From contig CAJTYC010000002.1 of NCBI GenBank assembly GCA_910584185.1, positions 1 to 60,442 on the forward strand: 60,442 bases of DNA, read 5' to 3'. Position numbers and translations under genes: made by a program. Below the pieces are notes generated by a model that worked only from the letters and a program-made list of their open reading frames with translations, was not told the origin of the DNA and ran no database searches. This stretch comes from an uncultured Muribaculaceae bacterium. GTDB taxonomy: Bacteria; Bacteroidota; Bacteroidia; Bacteroidales; Muribaculaceae. Shown here in pieces: positions 6,674-15,650 of this stretch. Positions within the stretch are counted from its first letter, which is position 1. Each line of letters starts with the position of its first letter.

Positions 6674-7759
6674 ATGAAGAAAGCCACATTGATACTTGAT
6701 GACGGCACCCGCATGGAGGGTGAGTCGTTTGGATATGACGGCAACGTGGCCGGCGAAGTAGTGTTCAACACGGCGATGACCGGTTATCCGGAGAGTCTGA
6801 CTGACCCCTCATATGCCGGTCAGCTCATGACGCTCACTTACCCGCTGGTGGGCAATTACGGCGTGCCGTCGACCGATGATGAGGAGGGCGGCATAGCCAA
6901 ATTTATGGAGAGCGACAGGATTTATGCCTCCGGTATCATAGTGGGCGATTACAGCGAACAGTTCAGCCACTGGAACGCCAAGGAGAGCCTCTCCGACTGG
7001 CTTAAGCGTGAGAAGGTGCCCGGAATCACCGGCATCGACACCCGTTATCTCACCCAGATTCTGCGTGAACATGGCGTCATGACAGGCAAAATCATAGTGG
7101 AAGGCACAGGACTCGAACCCGAACCGATCGACTACAACAGCATCAACTATGTAGATGAGGTTTCGACCAAGGAAGTTAAGACCTACGGTGCCGGAGAAGA
7201 TAAGAAGAAAGTGGTGCTCGTGGACTGCGGCGCTAAAAACAATATATTGCGCTGCTTGCTCAACCGTGGTGTGGAGGTGACCGTGGTGCCGTGGAACTAT
7301 GACTTCAACGGCATGCAGTTTGATGGTCTCTTCATCTCAAACGGTCCCGGTAATCCGGAGCAATGCGTTGCGGCAGTGGAGAATATCCGCAAGTTTATCA
7401 GCAATCCTGACGAGACACGTCCCTTGATGGGCATCTGCATGGGCAACCAGCTTCTCGCCAAGGCAGCCGGCGCAGGCATCTATAAGCTGAAGTATGGCCA
7501 TCGCTCGCACAACCAGCCCGTGCGCATGGAAGGCACCAACCGTTGCTTCATCACCAGCCAGAACCATGGCTTCGCGGTGGACCCCAGCACGCTCAGCGAA
7601 GGTTGGGAACCATATTTCACCAACATGAACGACGGTTCAAACGAGGGTATCCGCCACAAGAGCAAGCCCTGGTATTCGTCGCAATTCCATCCCGAGGCAT
7701 CGGGCGGTCCTGTCGACACGGAGTTCCTTTTTGATGATTTTGTAAACCTGTTGGGTTGA
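6674..7759 (+). CDS. carA: Carbamoyl-phosphate synthase small (glutaminase) subunit
   Basis: CarA hydrolyses glutamine and channels ammonia to CarB for carbamoyl phosphate synthesis. The 361-residue protein has the CPSase small-chain N-domain and a class I amidotransferase domain. The catalytic Cys255 lies in GICMGNQ, and His339 and Glu341 in SQFHPEASGG. It is first in a plus-strand run containing all genes for UMP synthesis and follows an attenuator-like leader. The gap to carB is 37 bases. Confidence 0.97.
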   Translation: MKKATLILDDGTRMEGESFGYDGNVAGEVVFNTAMTGYPESLTDPSYAGQLMTLTYPLVGNYGVPSTDDEEGGIAKFMESDRIYASGIIVGDYSEQFSHWNAKESLSDWLKREKVPGITGIDTRYLTQILREHGVMTGKIIVEGTGLEPEPIDYNSINYVDEVSTKEVKTYGAGEDKKKVVLVDCGAKNNILRCLLNRGVEVTVVPWNYDFNGMQFDGLFISNGPGNPEQCVAAVENIRKFISNPDETRPLMGICMGNQLLAKAAGAGIYKLKYGHRSHNQPVRMEGTNRCFITSQNHGFAVDPSTLSEGWEPYFTNMNDGSNEGIRHKSKPWYSSQFHPEASGGPVDTEFLFDDFVNLLG

Positions 7760-7796
7760 CACACAGTCACCTGTCATAATATAATATCACGTTATC

Positions 7797-10700
7797 ATGA
7801 ATAATGACGAAACAATAAAGAAAGTACTTGTGCTCGGGTCGGGCGCATTGAAGATAGGTGAGGCCGGTGAGTTCGACTATTCGGGCAGCCAGGCCCTCAA
7901 GGCATTGCGTGAAGAGGGTATAGAGACTGTGCTGATCAACCCCAATATCGCTACGGTGCAGACTTCCGAAGGTGTTGCCGACCATATATATTTCCTGCCG
8001 GTGACTCCCGACTTCGTGGAGAAGGTGATAGCCCGCGAGCGTCCGCAGGGCATCATGCTCGCATTCGGCGGTCAGACAGCGCTTAACTGTGGCGTGGAGC
8101 TATTCCACAAGGGTGTGCTCGACAAGTATAACCTCAAGGTGCTCGGCACGCCGGTGCAGTCGATTATCGACACCGAAGACCGCGAGATATTTGTGGACAA
8201 ACTTAATGAGATAGATGTAAAGACCATTGACTCAGTGGCCTGCGATAACAAGGAGGATGCACTAAAGGCAGCTGAACAGCTCGGGTATCCCGTGATTCTG
8301 CGTGCGGCATACGCACTCGGAGGTCTCGGATCGGGCTTCTGCGATAACTCCGAGCAGCTCGTTAAGCTCGCCGAGAAGGCATTCTCTTTCTCTCCGCAGG
8401 TACTGGTGGAGAAAAGCCTAAAGGGTTGGAAAGAGGTGGAATATGAGGTGGTGCGCGACAGCTTCGACAACTGTATCACCGTCTGTAACATGGAGAACTT
8501 CGACCCGCTCGGTATCCATACCGGTGAGAGCATCGTGGTGGCACCTTCGCAGACACTCAGCAACTCAGAATATCACAAGCTTCGCGAGCTTTCAATACGC
8601 ATAGCCCGACATATCGGCATCGTGGGTGAGTGCAACGTGCAGTTTGCCCTTTGCCCTGACTCGGAAGATTACCGTGTGATTGAGGTGAACGCGCGTCTAT
8701 CGCGTTCGTCGGCCCTCGCGTCAAAGGCTACGGGATATCCCTTGGCATTCGTGGCCGCCAAGCTCGGCCTTGGTTACGGTCTGTTTGACTTGAAGAATTC
8801 CGTCACCAAGACCACTACCGCATTCTTTGAGCCGGCGCTCGACTATTGCGTGTGCAAGATACCGCGCTGGGACCTCGGTAAGTTCCATGGCGTGAACCGT
8901 GAGCTCGAATCGTCGATGAAGTCCGTGGGCGAGGTCATGGCAATAGGCCGCACATTTGAGGAGGCGATCCAGAAAGGTCTCCGCATGATTGGCCAGGGCA
9001 TGCATGGATTCGTGGAGAACAAGGAACTCGAAATTGAAGATATCGACGGTGCGCTGCATGCTCCTACCGACAAGCGCATATTCGTGATAGAGAAGGCATT
9101 TGACAATGGCTATACCGTAGACCAGATACATGACCTCACGAAGATAGACCGTTGGTTCCTGGAGAAACTTAAGGGAATCCATGAGACAGCCCGCGAGCTT
9201 AAGAATGCAGGCGGCCTCGAGGCGTTGCCCTCCAAGCTGCTCCGCAAGGCCAAGAAGCAAGGCTTCTCCGACTTCCAGGTGGCACGTGCCATCGGCATGG
9301 AGAATGAGATGGATATTGAGAAGGCATGCCTCAAGGTGCGCGACCGCCGCAAGGCACTGGGCATCGTGCCCTGCGTGAAGCAGATTGACACGCTTGCCGG
9401 TGAATTCCCCGCTGCCACCAACTATCTGTATCTCACTTATGGCGGTAACCATAATGATATAGCTTATGAGCATGACCACAAATCGGTGGTGGTGCTCGGT
9501 TCAGGTGCTTACCGCATCGGAAGCTCGGTGGAGTTTGACTGGTGTGGAGTCCAGGCATTGGAGACAATCCGCAAGGAGGGTTATCGCTCGGTGATGGTCA
9601 ACTACAACCCTGAGACCGTCTCGACCGACTATGACATATGCGACCGTCTCTATTTCGACGAATTGACATTCGAGCGCGTGCTCGACATCATAGACCTCGA
9701 GACACCCCATGGAGTGGTGGTCTCTACCGGTGGTCAGATACCCAACAACCTTGCCCTCAAACTCGACGAGCAGGGTGTGAACCTTCTCGGCACGAGCGCA
9801 CAGAGCATCGACAATGCCGAAGACCGCGAGAAATTCTCCGCCATGCTCGGCCGCATCGGCGTGGACCAGCCTGAATGGAGCGCGTTGACTTCGATGGATG
9901 ATATCAACAAGTTTGTCGAGAAGGTGGGCTTCCCTGTATTGGTGCGTCCGTCGTATGTGCTCTCGGGCGCCGCGATGAATGTATGCTACGACCGCGAGCA
10001 GCTTGAGACATTCCTAAAATTGGCGGCCAACGTGTCGAAGCGTCACCCGGTGGTGGTGAGCCAGTTCCTGGAGCATGCCAAGGAGGTGGAGATGGATGCT
10101 GTGGCCCAGAACGGTGAGATTATCGCTTATGCAATCTCTGAGCATGTGGAGTTTGCCGGTGTTCACTCTGGCGATGCCACCATACAGTTCCCTCCCCAGA
10201 AACTCTATGTGGAGACAGCACGCCGCATCAAGAAGATATCCAAGAAGATTGCCAAGCAGCTCAATATCAGCGGACCGTTCAATATACAGTTCCTCGCCCG
10301 CGACAATGATATCAAGGTGATAGAATGTAACCTGCGTGCATCTCGAAGCTTCCCCTTCGTTAGCAAGGTGCTTAAGATAAACTTCATCGAGCTTGCCACC
10401 CGCATCATGCTCGGCTTGCCGGTGAGCAAGCCCGACAAGAGCGTGTTCGACCTCGACTATGTGGGAGTGAAAGCGAGCCAGTTCTCGTTCAACCGCCTGC
10501 AGAAGGCAGACCCGAAGCTCGGTGTCGACATGGTGTCGACCGGCGAGGTGGGATGTCTCGGCGAGGATGCCCGTGCGGCATTGCTCACCTCGATGCTCTC
10601 GGTGGGCCAGCGCGTGCCCAAGAAGCGTGTGCTTCTCTCCACCGGCAACGGCAAGCAGAAAGCCGACATGCTGGCTGCCGCCAAGCTGTTGCGTCAGAAA

Positions 10701-11021
10701 GGTTATGAACTTTACGCCACTGACGGCACAAGCCGTCACCTTACGGAGAACGGCATAGAGAACACCCGTGTGTACTGGCCCGACGAGGAGGGTACACCCA
10801 AGGCTGTGGATATGCTCGACAATCATGAGATAGACTTTGTGGTTAATGTGCCGCGCAATCATAGCGCCAAGGAGGTGACCAACGGTTACCGCATACGCCG
10901 CACGGCCATAGACCGCAACATACCGCTGATTACCAACGCCCGTTTGGCATCGGCATTTATCAAGGCATTCTGTACCCTCAATCCCGACGATATCGAGATT
11001 AAGAGCTGGCAGGAATTTTAA
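7797..11021 (+). CDS. carB: Carbamoyl-phosphate synthase large subunit
   Basis: This 1074-residue protein is the synthetase partner of CarA. Two homologous halves are evident: each opens with a VLGSGA(L/Y)(K/R)IG motif (near residue 11 and again near 566) and each has an ATP-grasp domain, for making carboxyphosphate and then phosphorylating carbamate. Between them lies the helical oligomerisation domain. The C-terminal MGS-like allosteric domain begins around residue 945 (RVLLSTGNGKQKADML). In enterobacteria this domain binds UMP and ornithine; whether it does so here is unknown. pyrC starts only 9 bases downstream. Confidence 0.97.
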   Translation: MNNDETIKKVLVLGSGALKIGEAGEFDYSGSQALKALREEGIETVLINPNIATVQTSEGVADHIYFLPVTPDFVEKVIARERPQGIMLAFGGQTALNCGVELFHKGVLDKYNLKVLGTPVQSIIDTEDREIFVDKLNEIDVKTIDSVACDNKEDALKAAEQLGYPVILRAAYALGGLGSGFCDNSEQLVKLAEKAFSFSPQVLVEKSLKGWKEVEYEVVRDSFDNCITVCNMENFDPLGIHTGESIVVAPSQTLSNSEYHKLRELSIRIARHIGIVGECNVQFALCPDSEDYRVIEVNARLSRSSALASKATGYPLAFVAAKLGLGYGLFDLKNSVTKTTTAFFEPALDYCVCKIPRWDLGKFHGVNRELESSMKSVGEVMAIGRTFEEAIQKGLRMIGQGMHGFVENKELEIEDIDGALHAPTDKRIFVIEKAFDNGYTVDQIHDLTKIDRWFLEKLKGIHETARELKNAGGLEALPSKLLRKAKKQGFSDFQVARAIGMENEMDIEKACLKVRDRRKALGIVPCVKQIDTLAGEFPAATNYLYLTYGGNHNDIAYEHDHKSVVVLGSGAYRIGSSVEFDWCGVQALETIRKEGYRSVMVNYNPETVSTDYDICDRLYFDELTFERVLDIIDLETPHGVVVSTGGQIPNNLALKLDEQGVNLLGTSAQSIDNAEDREKFSAMLGRIGVDQPEWSALTSMDDINKFVEKVGFPVLVRPSYVLSGAAMNVCYDREQLETFLKLAANVSKRHPVVVSQFLEHAKEVEMDAVAQNGEIIAYAISEHVEFAGVHSGDATIQFPPQKLYVETARRIKKISKKIAKQLNISGPFNIQFLARDNDIKVIECNLRASRSFPFVSKVLKINFIELATRIMLGLPVSKPDKSVFDLDYVGVKASQFSFNRLQKADPKLGVDMVSTGEVGCLGEDARAALLTSMLSVGQRVPKKRVLLSTGNGKQKADMLAAAKLLRQKGYELYATDGTSRHLTENGIENTRVYWPDEEGTPKAVDMLDNHEIDFVVNVPRNHSAKEVTNGYRIRRTAIDRNIPLITNARLASAFIKAFCTLNPDDIEIKSWQEF

Positions 11022-11030
11022 TGAAATCTT

Positions 11031-12296
11031 ATGGTAATAAAGAATGGGCAAGTATGGCTCGATGGAGGCTTCAGACAAGCCGACATAAGGGTCAGTGAAG
11101 GCAAGATAGAGAGCATCGCCGATGGCATTGTGCCATCGGCCGATGAATATGTGATTGATGCCGAGGGTGCAAGTGTGATTCCCGGATTGGTCGATGTGCA
11201 TGTGCATTTGCGTGAGCCGGGATATTCTTACAAGGAGACCATAGCCGACGGTTCGTTGGCTGCCGCTCATGGAGGCTTCACCACTGTATGCCCTATGCCC
11301 AACCTGAATCCCGCACCCGACACCCTGGAGCATCTTCAGCAGGAGCTCGACATGATAGAGCGTGATGCCTGCATAGAGGTGCTGCCGTATGCCACCATCA
11401 CGAAGCTCCGCATGGGCAATGAGCTTGTAGACTATGCGGCAATGGCCGACAAAGTGGCCGGTTTCTCCGACGACGGCACAGGAGTGCAAGATGCCGATGT
11501 GATGCGCGAGGCGATGGCCGGCATAGCGAAGACCGGCAAGGTGCTTGCGGCGCATTGTGAGGTCAACGAGTTGCTTCGCGGCGGTTACATACATGACGGT
11601 GCATATGCAGCGGAGCATGGTCACCGCGGCATATGCTCAGAGAGTGAATGGCGTGAGGTGGAACGAGACATAGAGTTGGCGCGTGCCACCGGATGCCGTC
11701 TGCATATATGCCATGTCTCCACCAAGGAGAGTGTGGAGCTGGTGCGCCGTGCCAAGGCCGAGGGCTTACCTGTCACATGCGAGACAGGTGCCCATTACCT
11801 CGTCTTCTGCGAGGAAGATTTGCAGGAAGATGGGCGCTTCAAGATGAACCCTCCGCTGCGAGGCCGCGATGATAAGGAAGCGCTGCTGCGCGGTGTGGCC
11901 GACGGCACCATAGACTGCATCGCATCAGACCATGCACCTCATAGCGCTGACGAGAAGAGCCGAGGGTTGGAGAAGAGCGCCATGGGCGTGACCGGCATCG
12001 AGCTTTCGCTGCCCGCTGTCTATACGTATGCTGTGCTTCCGGGGCATATCTCGTTCGAGCGCATGATAGAGCTGATGGCGCACTCACCCCGGCGCATATT
12101 TGGAATAGAGGGTGATATAGAGATAGGGGCACGGGCAGATCTCGCAGTGGTCGACTTCAACGAAGAGTTTGAGGTCGAGCCGGAGATGTTCCTCAGCAAA
12201 GGTAAGTCCACGCCATTTCTCCATAACAAACTTAAAGGCAAGGTGAAGTATACCATTGCCAACGGAAAGATAGCATATGATTCAACAAAATATTGA
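11031..12296 (+). CDS. pyrC: Dihydroorotase (class I amidohydrolase type)
   Basis: The product cyclises carbamoyl aspartate to dihydroorotate. The 421-residue amidohydrolase has the zinc motif DVHVHLREPG, with Asp55, His57 and His59. Further metal or substrate histidines are in AAHCE, HICHVS and ASDHAPHS, the last supplying the catalytic Asp. The length fits the long class I dihydroorotases rather than the 345-residue E. coli type. Its last 20 bases overlap the pyrK start, so the two are probably co-translated. Confidence 0.93.
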   Translation: MVIKNGQVWLDGGFRQADIRVSEGKIESIADGIVPSADEYVIDAEGASVIPGLVDVHVHLREPGYSYKETIADGSLAAAHGGFTTVCPMPNLNPAPDTLEHLQQELDMIERDACIEVLPYATITKLRMGNELVDYAAMADKVAGFSDDGTGVQDADVMREAMAGIAKTGKVLAAHCEVNELLRGGYIHDGAYAAEHGHRGICSESEWREVERDIELARATGCRLHICHVSTKESVELVRRAKAEGLPVTCETGAHYLVFCEEDLQEDGRFKMNPPLRGRDDKEALLRGVADGTIDCIASDHAPHSADEKSRGLEKSAMGVTGIELSLPAVYTYAVLPGHISFERMIELMAHSPRRIFGIEGDIEIGARADLAVVDFNEEFEVEPEMFLSKGKSTPFLHNKLKGKVKYTIANGKIAYDSTKY

Positions 12297-13029
12297 TACG
12301 AGATATGTAGTGGCCGACAATCGATGGATCGGCAAGAACACCATGATGATGCTTCTTGAGGGTCCTACCGGTCACTTCACGGCTCCGGGACAATTTGTCA
12401 ACATCGCCGTGCCCGGCTTCACGCTTCGTCGCCCCATATCGGTCTGCGATATACAGGGCGATATGCTCACCATTGTCTATGACGTGGTGGGACATGGCAC
12501 AGATGCGTTGTCAAAGCTCAAACCGGGTGAAGTGCTCGATGTGTTGCCGGCACTCGGCAATGGCTTCGACATGTCGAAATGTGGCGAACGTCCGGTGCTG
12601 TTGGGTGGCGGTGTAGGTTGCCCTCCCATCTACAGTCTTGCCAAAAATCTATTGGAAAAGGATATACTCCCCACCGTAATCTTGGGTTTCAATTCTGATG
12701 ACCGCATGATTATGATCGAGCAGTTTGAGAATCTTGACGTGCCATTCTATGTGGCCACAGTCGATGGCTCATATGGTCAGAAAGGATTTGTGACCGATGT
12801 GATGAAGGTGGAGAATATTGACTGCGACTACTTCTACGCCTGCGGGCCGCTGCCGATGCTCAAGGCACTTTGCTCGCAACTCAGCATACCCGGTCAGGTG
12901 AGCCTTGAGGCAAGAATGGCCTGCGGCTTCGGAGTCTGCATGTGCTGTTCGATTGAAAACCGCAACGGTGCCAAGCGCATATGCAAGGATGGTCCGGTGT
13001 TTGATAAGGAGGATTTGATATGGAAGTGA
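12277..13029 (+). CDS. pyrK: Dihydroorotate dehydrogenase B electron-transfer subunit
   Basis: PyrK carries FAD and a 2Fe-2S cluster and passes electrons from PyrD to NAD. The 250-residue protein has a ferredoxin-reductase-like beta barrel with the FAD motif RRPISV, a nucleotide-binding half with LLGGGVGCPP, and a C-terminal cluster site. The ligands are Cys216, Cys221, Cys224 and Cys236 (CGFGVCMCC...ICKDGP). It is sandwiched by overlaps with pyrC (20 bases) and pyrD (10 bases). Its presence marks the NAD-dependent class 1B enzyme. Confidence 0.94.
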   Translation: MIQQNIDTRYVVADNRWIGKNTMMMLLEGPTGHFTAPGQFVNIAVPGFTLRRPISVCDIQGDMLTIVYDVVGHGTDALSKLKPGEVLDVLPALGNGFDMSKCGERPVLLGGGVGCPPIYSLAKNLLEKDILPTVILGFNSDDRMIMIEQFENLDVPFYVATVDGSYGQKGFVTDVMKVENIDCDYFYACGPLPMLKALCSQLSIPGQVSLEARMACGFGVCMCCSIENRNGAKRICKDGPVFDKEDLIWK

Positions 13030-13943
13030 ACAAGAAGGATACTTTAGCCAATCCGCTTGCAGTGGAGGTGGCCGGCGTGGAGTTGAAAAACCCGGTTATT
13101 CCCGCCAGCGGTTGTTTCGGTTACGGCTATGGCATGACCGACTATTATGATGTAGATATACTTGGTTCTATATCGTTTAAGGGCACTACGCTGCACCCCC
13201 GCTTCGGCAATCCTCTGCCGAGAGTTGCAGAGTGTACTGCCGGAATGATCAATTCGGTGGGGCTCCAGAATCCGGGTATAGATGCTGTGATAGCTGAGGA
13301 GCTGCCCAGGATGCGCGAGGTGTTTCATGGGCCTATCATAGCCAATATCAGCGGTTTCGCAATAGAAGAATACACCGAATGCTGCCGCAAGATTACAGGC
13401 GAGAAGCAGGTGGAGATAATTGAGCTTAACGTGAGTTGTCCCAACGTGCATGGTGGCGGCATGAGTTTCGGCACAAGCGCGAAGTCGGTGGCTGAGGTTG
13501 TTACGGCTGTCAAGAAAGTCACCACATTGCCGTTGGTGATAAAGCTGACTCCCAATGTCACCGATATCGTGGAGATTGCCAAGGCGGCAGAAGGTGCGGG
13601 TGCGGATGGACTTTGCCTTATCAACACCATGCTCGGCATGCGTATCGACTTGAAGACACGCAAGCCGGTGGTGGCCAACGTGATGGGTGGATTTTCCGGT
13701 CAGGCAGTTTTCCCGGTGGCAGTAAGGATGGTCTATCAGGTGAGCAACGCTTGCAGCATACCGGTGATAGGTTGTGGCGGTGTTAGCAGCGCCGAAGATG
13801 TGCTTGAGATGATGATGGCCGGAGCAAAGGCAGTGGAGGTCGGCACAGCCAACCTTATCAACCCCTGGGCTTGCCGCGACATTATAAAGGCACTCCCCTC
13901 TGCAATGGCTAAATATGGCATAAACTCACTACGTGAACTTTAA
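13020..13943 (+). CDS. pyrD: Dihydroorotate dehydrogenase, class 1B catalytic subunit
   Basis: PyrD oxidises dihydroorotate to orotate with FMN. It has 307 residues, a normal length. The class 1 catalytic cysteine is Cys140 in ELNVSCPNVHGGG. FMN-phosphate loops are seen as GCGGVSSAED and EVGTANL near the C-terminus. The adjacent, overlapping pyrK confirms the 1B heterotetramer rather than the fumarate-using 1A or the quinone-using class 2 enzyme. Confidence 0.95.
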   Translation: MEVNKKDTLANPLAVEVAGVELKNPVIPASGCFGYGYGMTDYYDVDILGSISFKGTTLHPRFGNPLPRVAECTAGMINSVGLQNPGIDAVIAEELPRMREVFHGPIIANISGFAIEEYTECCRKITGEKQVEIIELNVSCPNVHGGGMSFGTSAKSVAEVVTAVKKVTTLPLVIKLTPNVTDIVEIAKAAEGAGADGLCLINTMLGMRIDLKTRKPVVANVMGGFSGQAVFPVAVRMVYQVSNACSIPVIGCGGVSSAEDVLEMMMAGAKAVEVGTANLINPWACRDIIKALPSAMAKYGINSLREL

Positions 13944-13959
13944 GATTTATAATTAAAAA

Positions 13960-13994
13960 TTTAAAATTTAAAATTTAAAATTTAAAATTTAAAA
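13960..13994. repeat. 7-bp AT repeat between pyrD and pyrF
   Basis: Five direct copies of TTTAAAA occupy the gap between pyrD and pyrF. They form a very AT-rich, easily melted stretch. No TAnnTTTG box is evident, so I do not call a promoter here. Confidence 0.9.
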
Positions 13995-14088
13995 TAGCAG
14001 AGCCAATGATATAGAGGTGAAAATGCAGCTTTTCTAAGCTAAATACCTCATAACGACTCATAACGACTCTGACCTAATACTTATATTT

Positions 14089-14796
14089 ATGAATAGAGAT
14101 GTGATAATAGCGTGCGACTTCGCGACGCCTGAGGCTACCCTCGAGTTTCTTGACAAGTTTAAGGATGAGAAGCCTTTCATCAAGATAGGCATGGAACTTT
14201 TCTATGCAGGCGGTCCCGATATTGTCCGTGAGCTTCGCAAGCGTGGCCATAAGATTTTCCTCGACCTTAAGCTTCACGACATACCCAACACTGTGAAGAA
14301 GGCAATGAAAGTGTTGTCGCGTCTTGATGTGGATATGGTAAACGTGCATGCGGCCGGCACCATAGAGATGATGCGCGCTGCACTCGAAGGCCTGAAAGAG
14401 GGCCGCGAAGATGGCACACGTCCATTGATTATCGCGGTAACTCAGCTCACCAGCACATCAGAAGAGGCGCTTCACAAGCAGCTGCTCATCGATGCTTCTG
14501 TCAACGACACCATAGCGCAGTATGCCCGCAATGCCAAGGAGGCTGGCCTCGACGGAGTGGTCTGCTCACCCCTTGAGGCAGGTCTTGTAAAGGAGGCTTG
14601 CGGATCGGAATTCATGGCAGTGACACCCGGTATACGCTATCCGGATGCCGCCAAGGATGACCAAAGCCGCATCACCTCGCCGGCCAAGGCCCGCGAGATT
14701 GGCTCCGACTTCATCGTGGTGGGCCGTCCTATCACAGCTGCTCCCGACCCGGTGGCAGCTTACCGTCGTTGCTGCGCCGACTTCATTGGCGAGTAA
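14089..14796 (+). CDS. pyrF: Orotidine 5'-phosphate decarboxylase
   Basis: This enzyme makes UMP from OMP, the last step of the pathway. It is a 235-residue TIM barrel of the standard bacterial type. The charged catalytic network is visible: Lys32 (IKIG) and Asp59, Lys61 and Asp64 in DLKLHDIPNT. The C-terminal phosphate loop is VVGRPI. The ATG at 14089 immediately precedes the NRDVIIACDFAT first strand. Confidence 0.96.
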   Translation: MNRDVIIACDFATPEATLEFLDKFKDEKPFIKIGMELFYAGGPDIVRELRKRGHKIFLDLKLHDIPNTVKKAMKVLSRLDVDMVNVHAAGTIEMMRAALEGLKEGREDGTRPLIIAVTQLTSTSEEALHKQLLIDASVNDTIAQYARNAKEAGLDGVVCSPLEAGLVKEACGSEFMAVTPGIRYPDAAKDDQSRITSPAKAREIGSDFIVVGRPITAAPDPVAAYRRCCADFIGE

Positions 14797-14853
14797 GTCA
14801 AGTGTTAAGTCATAGTTATTAGTTATGAAGTGACTGGCTTAAAGATTAATAAG

Positions 14854-14901
14854 CTGATAAGCTCGCAAACTGATAAGCTCGCAAACTGATAAGCTCGCAA
14901 A
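14854..14901. repeat. 16-bp tandem repeat between pyrF and pyrE
   Basis: Three exact head-to-tail copies of CTGATAAGCTCGCAAA are followed by a related AAACTGATAAACAAATAAAC stretch. They lie in the 161-base gap between pyrF and pyrE. No function is apparent. Confidence 0.9.
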
Positions 14902-14957
14902 CAAATAAACTGATAAACAAATAAACCGTCATGTCCGCAAGGACATGATTAAAAGAT

Positions 14958-15593
14958 ATGAAAGAGAAAGAGATAGCAAAAGCATTGCTGGGCATAAAGG
15001 CTGTGTTTCTCAGCCCCGACAAGCCATTCACATGGGCAAGTGGTATAAAGAGCCCGATATATTGCGACAATCGCCTTATCCTCACGGCACCTGAAGCCCG
15101 CAACTTGGTGGAGCAGACCATCGCAGAGACTGTGAAGGAGAAATATCCGCAGGCAGAGGTGCTTATGGGCACCAGCACCGCCGGAATCGCCCACGCAGCC
15201 ATCGCAGCTCACTTGCTCGGCATGCCTATGGGTTATGTGCGCGGATCTGCAAAGGACCATGGCCGTAACAACCGTATAGAGGGTAAGCTCGAGCCGGGTC
15301 AGAAAGTCGTGGTGATTGAAGACCTTATCTCTACGGGCGGCAGCTGCATTGACGTGGTCGAGGCATTGCGCGAAGCCGGTGCAGACGTGCTCGGAGTGGT
15401 GTCTATTTTCACATACGGCATGAAGAAAGGTCTCGAGAGACTCGCGGCAGCAAATGTGGAGAACACATCGCTGAGCAACTTCGACACCCTCGTGCAGGTA
15501 GCAGCCGAAGAAAACTACATCAAGGCAGAGGATGTGGAGCGCCTCAAGAAATTCATGGCCAATCCCTCCGACGAATCCTGGATGAATAAATAG
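14958..15593 (+). CDS. pyrE: Orotate phosphoribosyltransferase
   Basis: PyrE joins orotate and PRPP to give OMP. The 211-residue protein has the PRPP-binding motif VVVIEDLISTGGS in its centre and the basic flexible loop RGSAKDHGRNNRIEG before it. The length is typical. It lies between pyrF and pyrB, in the same direction, with a short gap on each side. Confidence 0.96.
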   Translation: MKEKEIAKALLGIKAVFLSPDKPFTWASGIKSPIYCDNRLILTAPEARNLVEQTIAETVKEKYPQAEVLMGTSTAGIAHAAIAAHLLGMPMGYVRGSAKDHGRNNRIEGKLEPGQKVVVIEDLISTGGSCIDVVEALREAGADVLGVVSIFTYGMKKGLERLAAANVENTSLSNFDTLVQVAAEENYIKAEDVERLKKFMANPSDESWMNK

Positions 15594-15650
15594 ACAAAAA
15601 TTATTCATCACCAGTTATTAATTATTCATTATTCATTATTACTTAGAATC

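Noticed and set aside
10014..11624. 536-codon minus-strand ORF opposite carB and pyrC
   Set aside because: It spans two certain genes on the other strand and has no recognisable domain.
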